NCBI GenBank assembly: GCA_903905445.1
Contig: CAIVGO010000604.1
Coordinates: 1 to 39,701 of the forward strand
Length of the DNA: 39,701 bases
Origin: an uncultured Bacteroidota bacterium
GTDB lineage: Bacteria > Bacteroidota > Bacteroidia > Chitinophagales > Saprospiraceae
Direction: 5' to 3'
Part shown: piece by piece, positions 10,141 to 18,609 of the stretch
Layout of the letters: every line of letters starts with the position of its first letter
How positions within the stretch are numbered: position 1 is the stretch's first letter
The notes under the pieces: model-generated
What the model saw: only the letters and a program-made list of their open reading frames with translations
What the model was told of the DNA's origin: nothing
Databases searched by the model: none
Made by a program: the position numbers and the translations under genes

Positions 10141-10169
10141 GAATTTACCGACAAGCCCGTTTTGTTTTT
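10127..10169 (+). terminator. Attenuator terminator before hisG
   Basis: A perfect 15-bp stem at 10127-10141 / 10149-10163 (ACGGGCTTGTCG with CGACAAGCCCGT) encloses a 7-base loop and is followed by GTTTTT. It ends 35 bases before the hisG ATG and 32 bases after the leader peptide stop, the position expected of a regulated terminator. Confidence 0.9.
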
Positions 10170-10204
10170 ATCCAAACTCATCACCAATTTAGAAATCAAC
10201 ATTT

Positions 10205-11059
10205 ATGCTTCGAATTGCCATTCAAAAATCAGGCCGTTTGTTTGAAGACTCCGTGGGTTTGTTGAAAGACGCCGGGATTCGGCTGAGCAACAATCCGCAT
10301 CGGGTATTGCGTGCGGAAGCGGCCAACTTTCCGCTCGAGATCATTTTTTTGCGCGACGATGACATTCCGGAATATGTGGAGGAGGGGGTTGTGGATGCCG
10401 GTATTGTCGGCGAAAATGTAGTGCTGGAGAAACGTCCGACGGTTTCTATTGTAGAGCGCCTGGGCTTTGGCAAATGCCGGTTGTGCATCGCATTTCCCAA
10501 AAACACCCCATTTGAAGGGTATCAAAGTTTGCAAGGCATGCGGGTAGCAACCAGTTATGTTCGGATTTTGGAAGATTTTTTAAAAACAAATCAAATAACG
10601 GCTACTGTGCATGAAATCAGCGGGGCGGTAGAAATTGCCCCTTCTTTGGGGCTTGCGGATGCCATTTTTGATATTGTAAGTACAGGTAGTACCTTGTTAG
10701 CCAACGGGTTACGGGAAGTTGCCACCGTGCTGGAATCCGAGGCTGTGCTCATTGCCAATCCGGGAATGCTACCTGAAAAACAGGAGATTTTAAACCGCCT
10801 GATGTTTCGGATGCAAGCCAATCGAAATGCCAAACAACACCGCTATATCCTGCTGAATGCGCCCAATGATCAACTGGATGCGATTATTCGCTTGTTGCCG
10901 GGTATGAAGAGCCCAACCGTACTGCCCTTGGCAGAACCAGGCTGGAGCAGTTTGCACAGTGTGGTACGCGAGGAGATTTTCTGGGATGTATTGGAACAAT
11001 TAAAAATGGCGGGTGCTCAGGGGATTCTGGTAGCGCCGCTCGAACGTATGATTTTATGA
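10205..11059 (+). CDS. hisG: ATP phosphoribosyltransferase (long form)
   Basis: HisG joins ATP and PRPP to phosphoribosyl-ATP, the committed first step of histidine synthesis. The protein has 284 residues, the length of the long, self-sufficient HisG with a C-terminal ACT-like regulatory domain where histidine feedback acts. The N-terminus LRIAIQKSGRL, the DAGIVGEN segment (about residues 63-70) and the phosphate-binding region DIVSTGSTLLANGL (about 155-168) are typical. The C-terminal part (about 210-284, including MKSPTVLPLAE) is the regulatory domain. It is the first structural gene after the attenuator and overlaps hisD by 4 bases (ATGA), so the two are translationally coupled. Confidence 0.97.
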   Translation: MLRIAIQKSGRLFEDSVGLLKDAGIRLSNNPHRVLRAEAANFPLEIIFLRDDDIPEYVEEGVVDAGIVGENVVLEKRPTVSIVERLGFGKCRLCIAFPKNTPFEGYQSLQGMRVATSYVRILEDFLKTNQITATVHEISGAVEIAPSLGLADAIFDIVSTGSTLLANGLREVATVLESEAVLIANPGMLPEKQEILNRLMFRMQANRNAKQHRYILLNAPNDQLDAIIRLLPGMKSPTVLPLAEPGWSSLHSVVREEIFWDVLEQLKMAGAQGILVAPLERMIL

Positions 11060-12342
11060 TGCAACAAATTGATTATCCCGATTTTATGCAGGCTGTAAGT
11101 TTGCTGGCGCGACCAACGGTGGATACATCAGCCCAGCGTGCCAAGGTACTTGCGATGTTGGATGCGATTAAATTGGAGGGAGATGCTGCGGTACAGCGTT
11201 TTGCCTTGCAATTTGATGGTTTTGTGCCAGATGTGCTGGAGGCAAGTTCCGATGATTTTAGTTGGGCGGAACAGCAATTGTCGGAAGATTTAAAATCGGC
11301 GATTCGGCAGGCATATTCAAATATAAAACGGTTTCACGCTGCGCAACAGGTTCAGGAAGCGCCTGTAGAAACCCAGCCTGGGGTGTTATGCTGGCGCAAA
11401 ACAGTGCCGATTGAACGGGTGGGTTTGTATATACCCGGGGGCACAGCGCCGTTGTTTTCTACGGCATTGATGTTGGGGGTACCCGCGCAGTTGGCGGGTT
11501 GTAAAGAGGTTGTTTTATGCACGCCGCCGCAATCGGATGGGAAAATACATCCAGCCGTGTTGTTTGCGGCAGGTTTGTGCGGCATTCGGCGGGTGTTTAA
11601 ACTTGGCGGTGTGCAGGCCATTGGCGCGATGGCTTATGGGACGGCCCAGGTACCCAGGGTATGGAAAATTTTCGGACCGGGTAATTTGTGGGTGACGGTG
11701 GCCAAACAAATGGTCAGTTTGGACGGGATCGCCATTGATATGCCGGCAGGGCCTTCTGAGGTGGCTGTTTTGGCAGATGCAGCGGCCAAAACAGCGTATG
11801 TCGCTGCCGATTTATTGAGTCAGGCAGAACATGGAGCGGATAGTCAGGTGTTGCTGCTGAGCGATAGTGCTGAATTATTACAAAAAGTAGCCGTCGAATT
11901 GGCGGATCAGCTAGAAAAACTGCCCAGGAAATTGTTCGCTGCCCAGGCTTTGGCGCAAAGCAAGGCGCTTTTGCTGCACTCCATGGAAGAAGCCATGCGT
12001 TGGATCAATGCCTATGCACCGGAACATTTGATCATACAAACTGCGGATGCCACACAACTTGCAGAAAAGGTTATCAATGCGGGTTCGGTATTTATTGGCC
12101 CTTACACGCCAGAGAGCGCGGGTGATTACGCGTCGGGTACCAACCACACCTTGCCCACAGGTGGGTATGCGCGGGTATCGGGGGGCGTTGCGCTGGATAG
12201 TTTTGTGAAAAAAATCACCTTTCAACAAATTTCGGAAGCAGGGTTGCAGGGCTTAGGTCCGGCGGTGGAAACCATGGCGCGTGCCGAGGGCCTGGAGGCG
12301 CATGCCCGGGCTGTTTCGATACGATTGGATGCAAAATTTTAA
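11056..12342 (+). CDS. hisD: Histidinol dehydrogenase
   Basis: HisD is the zinc-dependent, NAD-using enzyme that oxidises L-histidinol to histidine in the last two steps. The 428-residue length is normal. Visible signatures are VERVGLYIPGGTAPLFSTALML (NAD region, about 115-136), the IAIDMPAGPSEV block, the zinc-ligand segment LLSQAEHGADSQ, and NAYAPEHLI with the catalytic Glu-His pair. The gene starts inside the hisG stop codon; a second ATG lies 3 bases downstream and could equally be the start. hisC follows after 5 bases. Confidence 0.97.
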   Translation: MMQQIDYPDFMQAVSLLARPTVDTSAQRAKVLAMLDAIKLEGDAAVQRFALQFDGFVPDVLEASSDDFSWAEQQLSEDLKSAIRQAYSNIKRFHAAQQVQEAPVETQPGVLCWRKTVPIERVGLYIPGGTAPLFSTALMLGVPAQLAGCKEVVLCTPPQSDGKIHPAVLFAAGLCGIRRVFKLGGVQAIGAMAYGTAQVPRVWKIFGPGNLWVTVAKQMVSLDGIAIDMPAGPSEVAVLADAAAKTAYVAADLLSQAEHGADSQVLLLSDSAELLQKVAVELADQLEKLPRKLFAAQALAQSKALLLHSMEEAMRWINAYAPEHLIIQTADATQLAEKVINAGSVFIGPYTPESAGDYASGTNHTLPTGGYARVSGGVALDSFVKKITFQQISEAGLQGLGPAVETMARAEGLEAHARAVSIRLDAKF

Positions 12343-12347
12343 AAAAA

Positions 12348-13445
12348 ATGGACGAAAAAGGTATAGACTTTATCAAAAACAGGATTGCGCCGTTGGTTCG
12401 GCCCAATATTTTGGCTTTAAAGCCTTACGCTTCCGCGCGGGATGAATTTCAATTGGGCGGAGATCAAATTGCGGACCACCTGTTTTTGGATGCCAATGAA
12501 AACAGTTTGGGTGCGCCTATTCCGGGCAATTACCATCGGTATCCCGATCCGCATCAGCTAGCATTGAAGCAATTGCTGGCCATACAACGCGGTGTACAAG
12601 CCGATCAAATATTTTTGGGGAATGGGTCGGATGAGGCCATTGATTTGTTGATACGCGCTTTTTGCATCCCGGACAAGGATTATATCGTCGTTTTGCCGCC
12701 TACGTATGGTATGTATGGCGTCCAGGCGGCGATACAGGGAGCAGGTATATTAAAAATCCCCTTGTTACCCGATTTTACACCCGATGTGGAGGCCATTCTG
12801 GAACGGACCGATGCAAGGCACAAATTGCTTTTTCTATGCAGTCCGAATAATCCGAGTGGCAACTGTTTTCCGAGGGAAAAGGTCTGCGCTTTGTTGGAAG
12901 GATTTCGGGGGATTGTCGTAGTTGATGAGGCGTACCAGGATTTCTCAGGGGAGGCCTCTTATTGTGATTTGATAGAAAAATACCCGAACTTAGTGGTATT
13001 ACAAACCTTTTCAAAGGCTTGGGGGCTCGCGGGATTGCGATTGGGCATGGCTTTTTCCAATCCCATGGTGGTACAGATTTTGGATAAAATCAAATATCCG
13101 TACAATGTGAACAGCGCTACCTTGGAATTGGTGCAGGCTGCTATGGGGCAGGCGAGTGTGGTACGAGCGCAGGTAGATCGATTGATTGCCGCGAGGGTAG
13201 AATTGGCAAGTGCTTTACAGGCGCTCCCGTGCGTGACACACGTGTACCCGAGTGCGGCCAATTTTTTATTGGTGCAGGTGCGCAATGCGGATGCCATTTA
13301 TGCGTATTTGTGTGCGCAGGGTATTGTGGTGCGCAATCGGAGCAAGGAGCTTTTGTGTGAAAACTGTTTGCGCATCACGGTAGGAGATGCTGCTGCCCAC
13401 GAAAAACTAATAACGGCACTCAAATTATACGAAACAACTGCTTAA
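12348..13445 (+). CDS. hisC: Histidinol-phosphate aminotransferase
   Basis: HisC is a PLP enzyme that transaminates imidazole-acetol phosphate with glutamate to histidinol phosphate. It has 365 residues, a normal length. Motifs are DANENSLG near residue 44, the [13 protein letters not shown] cofactor phosphate loop (about 88-100), the SPNNPSGN segment, [10 protein letters not shown] with the PLP-nitrogen Asp, and the Schiff-base lysine in [13 protein letters not shown]. It lies between hisD and hisB in the standard order for this phylum. The ATG follows an A-rich tract. Confidence 0.97.
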   Translation: MDEKGIDFIKNRIAPLVRPNILALKPYASARDEFQLGGDQIADHLFLDANENSLGAPIPGNYHRYPDPHQLALKQLLAIQRGVQADQIFLGNGSDEAIDLLIRAFCIPDKDYIVVLPPTYGMYGVQAAIQGAGILKIPLLPDFTPDVEAILERTDARHKLLFLCSPNNPSGNCFPREKVCALLEGFRGIVVVDEAYQDFSGEASYCDLIEKYPNLVVLQTFSKAWGLAGLRLGMAFSNPMVVQILDKIKYPYNVNSATLELVQAAMGQASVVRAQVDRLIAARVELASALQALPCVTHVYPSAANFLLVQVRNADAIYAYLCAQGIVVRNRSKELLCENCLRITVGDAAAHEKLITALKLYETTA

Positions 13446-13447
13446 AT

Positions 13448-14623
13448 ATGCAACGGATCCTTTTTATTGACCGGGATGGCACCCTGATTGTGGAGCCACA
13501 ACCCGACCAGCAAGTTGACAGTCTCGAAAAACTGGAATTTTTGCCTTATGTAATCACGCAATTGGCGCGCATTGCCCGCGAACTGGATTATCGTTTGGTC
13601 ATGGTTACCAACCAGGATGGCTTGGGTACGGCAACATTTCAGGAATCTACCTTTTGGCCTGCGCATGAAAAAATGATGCAAGTGTTTGAAAATGAAGGTG
13701 TTGTTTTTGAAGCCGTGTATATTGATCGTTCATACCCACACGAACAGTTGCCTACTCGGAAACCCGGCACCGGCATGTTGGGTGCTTATTTAAATGGGGA
13801 TTACGATTTGGCCAACTCCTATGTGATTGGTGATCGATTAACCGATGTGCAATTGGCCAAAAATCTGGGTGCCCGGGCTATTTTTTTAAACAATATACAA
13901 GGAAAACAGGCTGTAGCAGCACAAGCATCAGCCATGCCGGAAGAGTCGCGCACCCAATATGACCCAACACCGTATGCTGATACCATTGATTTGATTGCGC
14001 AGGATTGGCGGGATATTTATACCTATCTGAAATTGCCGCCGCGTAAAGTGCAGCACCGGCGTTTTACCAAAGAAACGGATATTATGGTCGATTTGAACCT
14101 CGATGGGGCTGGAAACAGTGTAATATCGACCGGAATCGGCTTTTTTGACCACATGTTGGAACAAGTGGCGCGGCATGGTGGTATGGATTTAAATATAAAC
14201 GCAAAAGGGGATTTGCACATAGACGAACACCATACCGTAGAAGATACCGCCATTACCCTGGGGGAAGCCTTTGCTAAAGCCCTGACCGATAAGCGCGGGA
14301 TGGAACGCTATGGATTTGACATGTTGTTGCCCATGGATGATGCCCTGGCACAGGTAGCCGTTGATTTTGGCGGTCGGCCCTGGCTGGTTTGGGAAGCCGA
14401 TTTTCAGCGGGAAAAAATAGGGGACTTGCCTACCGAGTTATTTTTTCATTTTTTTAAATCCTTTTCGGATGCGGCGCGTTGCAATTTGAACATAAAAGCA
14501 GAAGGGCAAAACGAGCACCACAAAATAGAGGCGATTTTCAAGGCCTTTGCCCGGGCATTAAAAATGGCCTTGCGGCGTGATGCGGATCGTTTGGTTTTAC
14601 CCAGTACCAAAGGCGTTTTATAA
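13448..14623 (+). CDS. hisB: Bifunctional histidinol-phosphatase / imidazoleglycerol-phosphate dehydratase
   Basis: This is a fusion of a HAD phosphatase (about residues 1-190) and IGP dehydratase (about 200-391), 391 residues in all, so it performs two non-consecutive steps of the pathway. The phosphatase half has FIDRDGTL (Asp8 nucleophile, Asp10) and VTNQDGLG. The dehydratase half has the metal-binding histidine motifs [30 protein letters not shown] and [18 protein letters not shown]. In E. coli HisB a zinc site C-x-H-x5-C-x-C precedes RKP; here the corresponding stretch [16 protein letters not shown] has no cysteine, so that zinc is probably absent. From memory the Bacteroides enzyme shows a similar loss. 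Confidence 0.95.
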   Translation: MQRILFIDRDGTLIVEPQPDQQVDSLEKLEFLPYVITQLARIARELDYRLVMVTNQDGLGTATFQESTFWPAHEKMMQVFENEGVVFEAVYIDRSYPHEQLPTRKPGTGMLGAYLNGDYDLANSYVIGDRLTDVQLAKNLGARAIFLNNIQGKQAVAAQASAMPEESRTQYDPTPYADTIDLIAQDWRDIYTYLKLPPRKVQHRRFTKETDIMVDLNLDGAGNSVISTGIGFFDHMLEQVARHGGMDLNINAKGDLHIDEHHTVEDTAITLGEAFAKALTDKRGMERYGFDMLLPMDDALAQVAVDFGGRPWLVWEADFQREKIGDLPTELFFHFFKSFSDAARCNLNIKAEGQNEHHKIEAIFKAFARALKMALRRDADRLVLPSTKGVL

Positions 14624-14626
14624 AAA

Positions 14627-15217
14627 ATGAAGGAAGTTGTGATTGTAAAATACAACGCGGGCAATGTGCAATCCGTTCAATATGCCCTGGATCGGTTGGG
14701 GGTTCGGGCGGTATGGTCGGATGATCCGGCAACGATTCGCGGGGCCGACCGGGTGATTTTTCCGGGGGTTGGTGCAGCCAAACCCGCCATGCAATATTTA
14801 AAAGCGGCTGGCTTGGATGCGGTTATTTGCGGATTAAAGCAGCCTGTATTGGGTATTTGTTTGGGATTGCAGTTATTTTGCACACATTCGGAGGAAGGCG
14901 ACACCGATTGTATGGGGATTGTGCCGAATTCGGTGCGTAAGTTTGTGCCTCGCGGTGGGCAAAAAGTGCCGCATATGGGGTGGAATACCTTACAAACGAT
15001 GTCGGGACCTTTGTTTGAAGGTGTAAAGCGGGGTGCGCATTTTTACTTTGTACACAGTTATTATGCAACGGAGGGGGCAAGTACGGTGGGTTCGACGGAT
15101 TATTTGTTGCCCTTTAGTGCGGCTTTGGCGTGGGATAATTTTTGTGCGGTACAATTTCATCCAGAGAAGTCGGGCGCAGCCGGGCAACGCGTGTTACAGA
15201 ATTTTTTGTTTGATTAA
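14627..15217 (+). CDS. hisH: Imidazole glycerol phosphate synthase, glutaminase subunit
   Basis: HisH is the class I glutamine amidotransferase that feeds ammonia to HisF. The 196-residue protein starts VVIVKYNAGNVQSV, has the nucleophile elbow LGICLGLQLF with the catalytic Cys (about residue 83), the MGWN motif, and the catalytic His and Glu in VQFHPEKSG near the C-terminus. The expected partner HisF is encoded two genes downstream. The start is 3 bases after the hisB stop. Confidence 0.96.
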   Translation: MKEVVIVKYNAGNVQSVQYALDRLGVRAVWSDDPATIRGADRVIFPGVGAAKPAMQYLKAAGLDAVICGLKQPVLGICLGLQLFCTHSEEGDTDCMGIVPNSVRKFVPRGGQKVPHMGWNTLQTMSGPLFEGVKRGAHFYFVHSYYATEGASTVGSTDYLLPFSAALAWDNFCAVQFHPEKSGAAGQRVLQNFLFD

Positions 15218-15240
15218 CAGCATGAAACACATACAACGAA

Positions 15241-15963
15241 ATGAATATTATTCCCTCTTTTGATTTGCTGGACGGCCAATTGGTGCGTTTGCGGCAAGGT
15301 GATTTTGATCAAAAAACAGTTTATCCGGCTGATCCGTTTGAATTGGCGCAACAGCTGGAAGAATCGGGCATTCGGCGTTTGCACATGGTCGATTTGGACG
15401 GTGCGCGTTCGGGGGTGCCCTCCAATTTGAAAATATTGGAAAAAGTGGCTGCCCGCACTCGGCTTGAAATCGATTATGGCGGCGGGTTGCGTTCTATTCC
15501 TGCATTAAAGCAAGTTTGGGATGCTGGCGCGGCTTTGTTTTCAGTAGGTAGTGTAGCAGTATTGGCACAGGATGAATTTGGGGCCTGGGTAGAGAAATTT
15601 GGACCCGATAAATTCCTCGTAGGTGCGGATGTGCGCGACCGAAAAGTGGCAGTGCATGGCTGGAGGGAGCAAACAGAAGTTGCCTTGTTTGATTTTATCC
15701 GTCAAATGCACGCTTTAGGAATCCGTCAAATATCGGTGACAGACATTGAGCGCGATGGCGAACTTTCTGGTCCGGCCATTGATTTATACAAAGATATTAT
15801 TTTGCATTTCCCTGATATTGAATTGGTTGCGAGTGGCGGTATTCGGGATGTGGCTGATTTGGAGGAGTTGACAACCTTGGGTTGTGATGGCGCCATTGTG
15901 GGAAAAGCCTTTTTTGAGGGGCAAATACCGTTGCAGTATTTCCGCATCAGCACCAAAGTGTAA
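15241..15963 (+). CDS. hisA: ProFAR isomerase (phosphoribosylformimino-AICAR-P isomerase)
   Basis: HisA is a TIM-barrel isomerase that opens the ribose of ProFAR by an Amadori rearrangement. It has 240 residues. Catalytic Asp8 is in IIPSFDLLDG, followed by the RLRQGDF phosphate loop; the second catalytic Asp is in SVTDIERDGELSGP (about 162-175). The phosphate-binding loops YGGGLRS and VASGGIRDV are present. The usual family start is IPAIDIIDG, so the Ser-Phe here is a small departure. A gap of 102 bases with a hairpin separates it from hisF, the only sizeable gap in the operon. Confidence 0.96.
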   Translation: MNIIPSFDLLDGQLVRLRQGDFDQKTVYPADPFELAQQLEESGIRRLHMVDLDGARSGVPSNLKILEKVAARTRLEIDYGGGLRSIPALKQVWDAGAALFSVGSVAVLAQDEFGAWVEKFGPDKFLVGADVRDRKVAVHGWREQTEVALFDFIRQMHALGIRQISVTDIERDGELSGPAIDLYKDIILHFPDIELVASGGIRDVADLEELTTLGCDGAIVGKAFFEGQIPLQYFRISTKV

Positions 15964-15980
15964 AATAGTCAACGCATTGT

Positions 15981-16011
15981 GATTATGAAAATGGTTGTAT
16001 CATAATCCTTT
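15981..16011 (+). terminator. Hairpin in the hisA-hisF gap (weak terminator or processing site)
   Basis: GATTATGA at 15981-15988 pairs perfectly with TCATAATC at 16000-16007 around an 11-base loop, followed by CTTTT. The stem is AT-rich and the T run short, so termination would be partial at best. A -7-like TAATCTTG at 16054-16061 just before the hisF ATG could restart transcription but has one mismatch to TAnnTTTG. Confidence 0.35.
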
Positions 16012-16065
16012 TAAAATCAATACTTTTTATCCATCCATCCTTTAAATCTACTTTAATCTTGGTAA

Positions 16066-16830
16066 ATGTTGGCAAAGCGGATTATTCCTTGTTTGGACAT
16101 TAAAGACGGCCAAACCGTAAAGGGCATTCAATTTGAGCAACTTCGGTTTGCGGGCGATCCGGTCGTGTTGGCGGAGTTATATGCCAAACAGGGCGCGGAT
16201 GAATTGGTATTGCTGGACATTACGGCCACGGTGGAGGCGCGTAATACCTTCGCCGATTTGATTTTGCGGACGGCCAAGGTGTTGGATATCCCGTTTACCG
16301 TGGGTGGCGGCATTGATTCCATTGCAGCGGTGGAAGCCTTGTTGCGGGCCGGGGCGGATAAAGTGAGCATTAACTCGGCGGCGTTAAAACGTCCGGAGTT
16401 GATTGATGAACTTGCGCAAGCATTTGGAAATCAATGTATTGTTGTTGCAATTGATGCGAATATTGGGTCGGATGGAGATTGGTATGCCTACCTAAACGGC
16501 GGCCGGATTGCTACCGATCGTAAAGTAATCAACTGGGCAATAGAGGCGGCTGAACGCGGCGCGGGTGAAATTTTATTAACCTCGATGGCGCAGGACGGTA
16601 CGAAAGACGGCTTTGCCTTGGAACTTACAAGGGCGGTTTCGGAGGCTATTACGATTCCTTTGATTGCATCGGGCGGGGCGGGTACGATGCACCATTTTGC
16701 GGATGTATTTGTGCAAGGCGGGGCGGATGCAGCCTTGGCGGCCAGTGTTTTTCATTTTGGGGAGATTAGCATCCCGGCGCTCAAACAGTATTTAACCGAG
16801 CAGGGTATTCCTGTTCGACAAGACCAATAG
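16066..16830 (+). CDS. hisF: Imidazole glycerol phosphate synthase, cyclase subunit
   Basis: HisF takes ammonia from HisH and converts PRFAR to imidazole glycerol phosphate and AICAR. The 254-residue TIM barrel starts [15 protein letters not shown] with catalytic Asp11; the second catalytic Asp is in [11 protein letters not shown] (about residue 130). TVGGGI, INSAAL and ASGGAG loops bind the two phosphates. The common VVKGVNF segment reads [16 protein letters not shown] here. The stop codon is followed with no gap by the hisIE ATG. Confidence 0.97.
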   Translation: MLAKRIIPCLDIKDGQTVKGIQFEQLRFAGDPVVLAELYAKQGADELVLLDITATVEARNTFADLILRTAKVLDIPFTVGGGIDSIAAVEALLRAGADKVSINSAALKRPELIDELAQAFGNQCIVVAIDANIGSDGDWYAYLNGGRIATDRKVINWAIEAAERGAGEILLTSMAQDGTKDGFALELTRAVSEAITIPLIASGGAGTMHHFADVFVQGGADAALAASVFHFGEISIPALKQYLTEQGIPVRQDQ

Positions 16831-17445
16831 ATGGAAACGATCGATTTTGATAAAATGCCCGATGGGCTGGTGCCGGCAGTGGTGCAAGATGCGCAAAGCG
16901 GGGCCGTTTTGATGTTGGGGTATATGAATGCCGAAGCGTTGGAAGCCACGCGCACGACGGGATTGGTCACTTTTTACAGCAGATCGAAGCAGCGTTTGTG
17001 GCAAAAAGGCGAAACTTCGGGCAATACCTTGCGCTTTCTATCGGTATTGGTGGATTGCGACGGCGATGCCTTGCTGGTAAAGGCCATTCCGGCCGGGCCG
17101 GTGTGCCATACGGGTGCTGATACGTGCTGGGGGGAACAAAATGGCGGTCAACCATTTTTAAAAACACTGGAAGGCATCATTGCGGAACGTTCGCAGGCCG
17201 ACCCGGCAACCTCTTATACGGCGCGGTTGCGTGCGGCGGGCATTGCCAAAATGGCCCAGAAAGTAGGGGAAGAGGCTGTAGAGACGGTAATCGAGGCTTT
17301 AGGCAATCAGCAGGACAAATTTGTGGATGAATCGGCCGATTTGATGTTTCATTTTTTGGTGTTGTTGGCGGCAAAAGGCGTGGCATTGGAGGACGTAGAG
17401 GCCGTTTTGCAGGCACGGCATCAGCGTTTGGGCGGGCGCGGGTAA
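16831..17445 (+). CDS. hisIE: Bifunctional phosphoribosyl-AMP cyclohydrolase / phosphoribosyl-ATP pyrophosphatase
   Basis: This fusion performs steps 2 and 3 of histidine synthesis. The cyclohydrolase half (about residues 1-110) has MLGYMNAEAL, FYSRSKQRLWQKGETSGN and the metal-binding cysteine region DCDGDALLVKAIPAGPVCHTG followed by TCW. The pyrophosphohydrolase half (about 115-204) is all-alpha, with the acidic helices KVGEEAVETVIEA and DESADLMFHFLVLL that bind magnesium. The order I-E is the standard fusion. It is the last gene of the operon; no clear terminator follows. Confidence 0.96.
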   Translation: METIDFDKMPDGLVPAVVQDAQSGAVLMLGYMNAEALEATRTTGLVTFYSRSKQRLWQKGETSGNTLRFLSVLVDCDGDALLVKAIPAGPVCHTGADTCWGEQNGGQPFLKTLEGIIAERSQADPATSYTARLRAAGIAKMAQKVGEEAVETVIEALGNQQDKFVDESADLMFHFLVLLAAKGVALEDVEAVLQARHQRLGGRG

Positions 17446-17742
17446 ACCTAGCGTTGTGTGAAGCCATCGAATTGTGTCGCGGAACAGCAAACAGATCAGA
17501 AAAGGACGGGGCAATTGGGTTATGTTTTTGTTTTAAAAAAATGATAATCAGGTAGTTGTGTTTTAAAGGGAGTGTGTGGGCTTAAAACCTCAAAAAAATA
17601 AAAATTTGTTGGCGCGGTTTTAGTCTGGCTAGTATTGCAACTTCATTTGGAGCAAACGTTAAATTGATGATCATAATTTGGCGGTTTGTTTCGTTCTTTG
17701 TTTTTAATCCAGAAATTCTTTTAAATCATTAGTCGTTTTCCC
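17446..17742. other. Intergenic stretch without recognised gene
   Basis: About 300 bases between hisIE and the beta-barrel gene. It becomes AT-rich after 17520. I see no convincing open reading frame, hairpin terminator or exact TAnnTTTG box; the promoter of the next gene should be in its right half. Confidence 0.5.
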
Positions 17743-18405
17743 ATGAACGTAAGATCTTTTTCTTTTCTGCTGTTTTTTGTTGCTTTTGTATTGGTTTCGG
17801 GTGTTGCCCAGGGGTATAAATTGGGGTTTACTGCGGGAACCAACTACTCCTTTTTACACGCGGATATGTTTGAAACAGCATCTGGTCGCTTAGGCGGTGT
17901 GGTAGGCTGTTCTTTTTTGATCAATATGGGGGACAAGTTTGAATTTAACCAGGAAATCATATTTACGCAAAAAGGAGCCTCTGCCAGAGCGGCGTATTTT
18001 CAGGCAGAGCAGCAACCTGACATCCGCACGTACGCCTATTATTATAACACATTTGAAACGGGGGTATTTGTGGGGTACAAGCCGATGAAGACCGTGCCGG
18101 TTCGTTTTCAGTTGGGCGGATTTTGCGGCACCCATTTTCATGTATTGGATCGCAACAGCCGCGAGTTGTTTGTGGGGAACTATAAAAATGTCAACCTGGC
18201 CACCCGCGCGGTAGATTTAAACGATGCTTTTTCTGGGGTAGATTATGGGCCGGCGATTGGCGTTTCGGGCGGGGACAATCGTTTTCGGATCAATGCGCGG
18301 TATTATTACGGCATGCGCAATTTGTATAAAAACCTTGATTTTGTGGAAGGCGGGCATCACATTCGGACTGGAGCATTGCGGTTAACGCTTACTTATTTTT
18401 TGTAA
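17743..18405 (+). CDS. Outer membrane beta-barrel protein (PorT-like / OMP_b-brl_2 type)
   Basis: A 220-residue protein with a signal peptide (MNVRSFSFLLFFVAFVLVSG, cleavage likely after VAQ). The rest is a series of amphipathic strands, such as YKLGFTAGTNYSFL, FEFNQEIIFTQKGAS, FETGVFVGYKPM, VRFQLGGFCGTHF and FRINARYYYGMRNL. It ends with an aromatic terminal strand, LRLTLTYFL, as expected for insertion by the BAM complex. This is the pattern of the small barrel family often labelled PorT or porin-family in Bacteroidota. No function can be read from it. It stands alone with a terminator behind it. Confidence 0.8.
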   Translation: MNVRSFSFLLFFVAFVLVSGVAQGYKLGFTAGTNYSFLHADMFETASGRLGGVVGCSFLINMGDKFEFNQEIIFTQKGASARAAYFQAEQQPDIRTYAYYYNTFETGVFVGYKPMKTVPVRFQLGGFCGTHFHVLDRNSRELFVGNYKNVNLATRAVDLNDAFSGVDYGPAIGVSGGDNRFRINARYYYGMRNLYKNLDFVEGGHHIRTGALRLTLTYFL

Positions 18406-18428
18406 AACATGCTCCTTTTGAGCTTGTG

Positions 18429-18466
18429 AATAGCCGCTATCGTTTTGCACGGTAGCGGCTATTTTT
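18429..18466 (+). terminator. Rho-independent terminator after the beta-barrel gene
   Basis: A 14-bp stem at 18429-18442 / 18450-18463 (AATAGCCGCTA with TAGCGGCTATT, one G-U) closes a 7-base loop and runs into a TTTTT tract. Confidence 0.88.
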
Positions 18467-18510
18467 GTGGTATTTGTAGACTTGGATGATTATGCTAAAA
18501 TTAGTAAGTA

Positions 18511-18541
18511 AAATATCGCATATCGCGATACGCGATATTTT
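18511..18541. promoter_or_regulatory. Upstream palindromic operator of the HTH/nucleotidyltransferase module
   Basis: 18511-18540 is a 30-bp palindrome broken by one position, centred on TATCGCGATA (18521-18530). It includes the inner repeat ATATCGCGATACGCGATAT. Its right 24 bases (18518-18541) recur exactly at 18583-18606. It lies upstream of the -33 region of the module's promoter. Confidence 0.75.
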
Positions 18542-18551
18542 TTTAGAAATA

Positions 18552-18583
18552 GTTGATTTACAATAATTAACCCAGTACATTTG
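18552..18583 (+). promoter_or_regulatory. Promoter of the HTH/nucleotidyltransferase module
   Basis: GTTG at 18552-18555 and TACATTTG at 18576-18583, with a 20-base spacer, match the Bacteroidota consensus; the -7 box is exact. The promoter lies between two operator copies. Confidence 0.7.
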
Positions 18584-18606
18584 CATATCGCGATACGCGA
18601 TATTTT
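18583..18606. promoter_or_regulatory. Second operator copy over the transcription start
   Basis: An exact copy of 18518-18541, 65 bp downstream. It starts at the last base of the -7 box and ends 3 bases before the ATG at 18610. A protein bound here would block initiation, so autorepression is the simplest reading. Confidence 0.75.
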
Positions 18607-18609
18607 AAA

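Noticed and set aside
17446-17742. Search for a terminator or small RNA after hisIE
   Set aside because: No stem with a T tract and no conserved-looking structure could be seen by eye.
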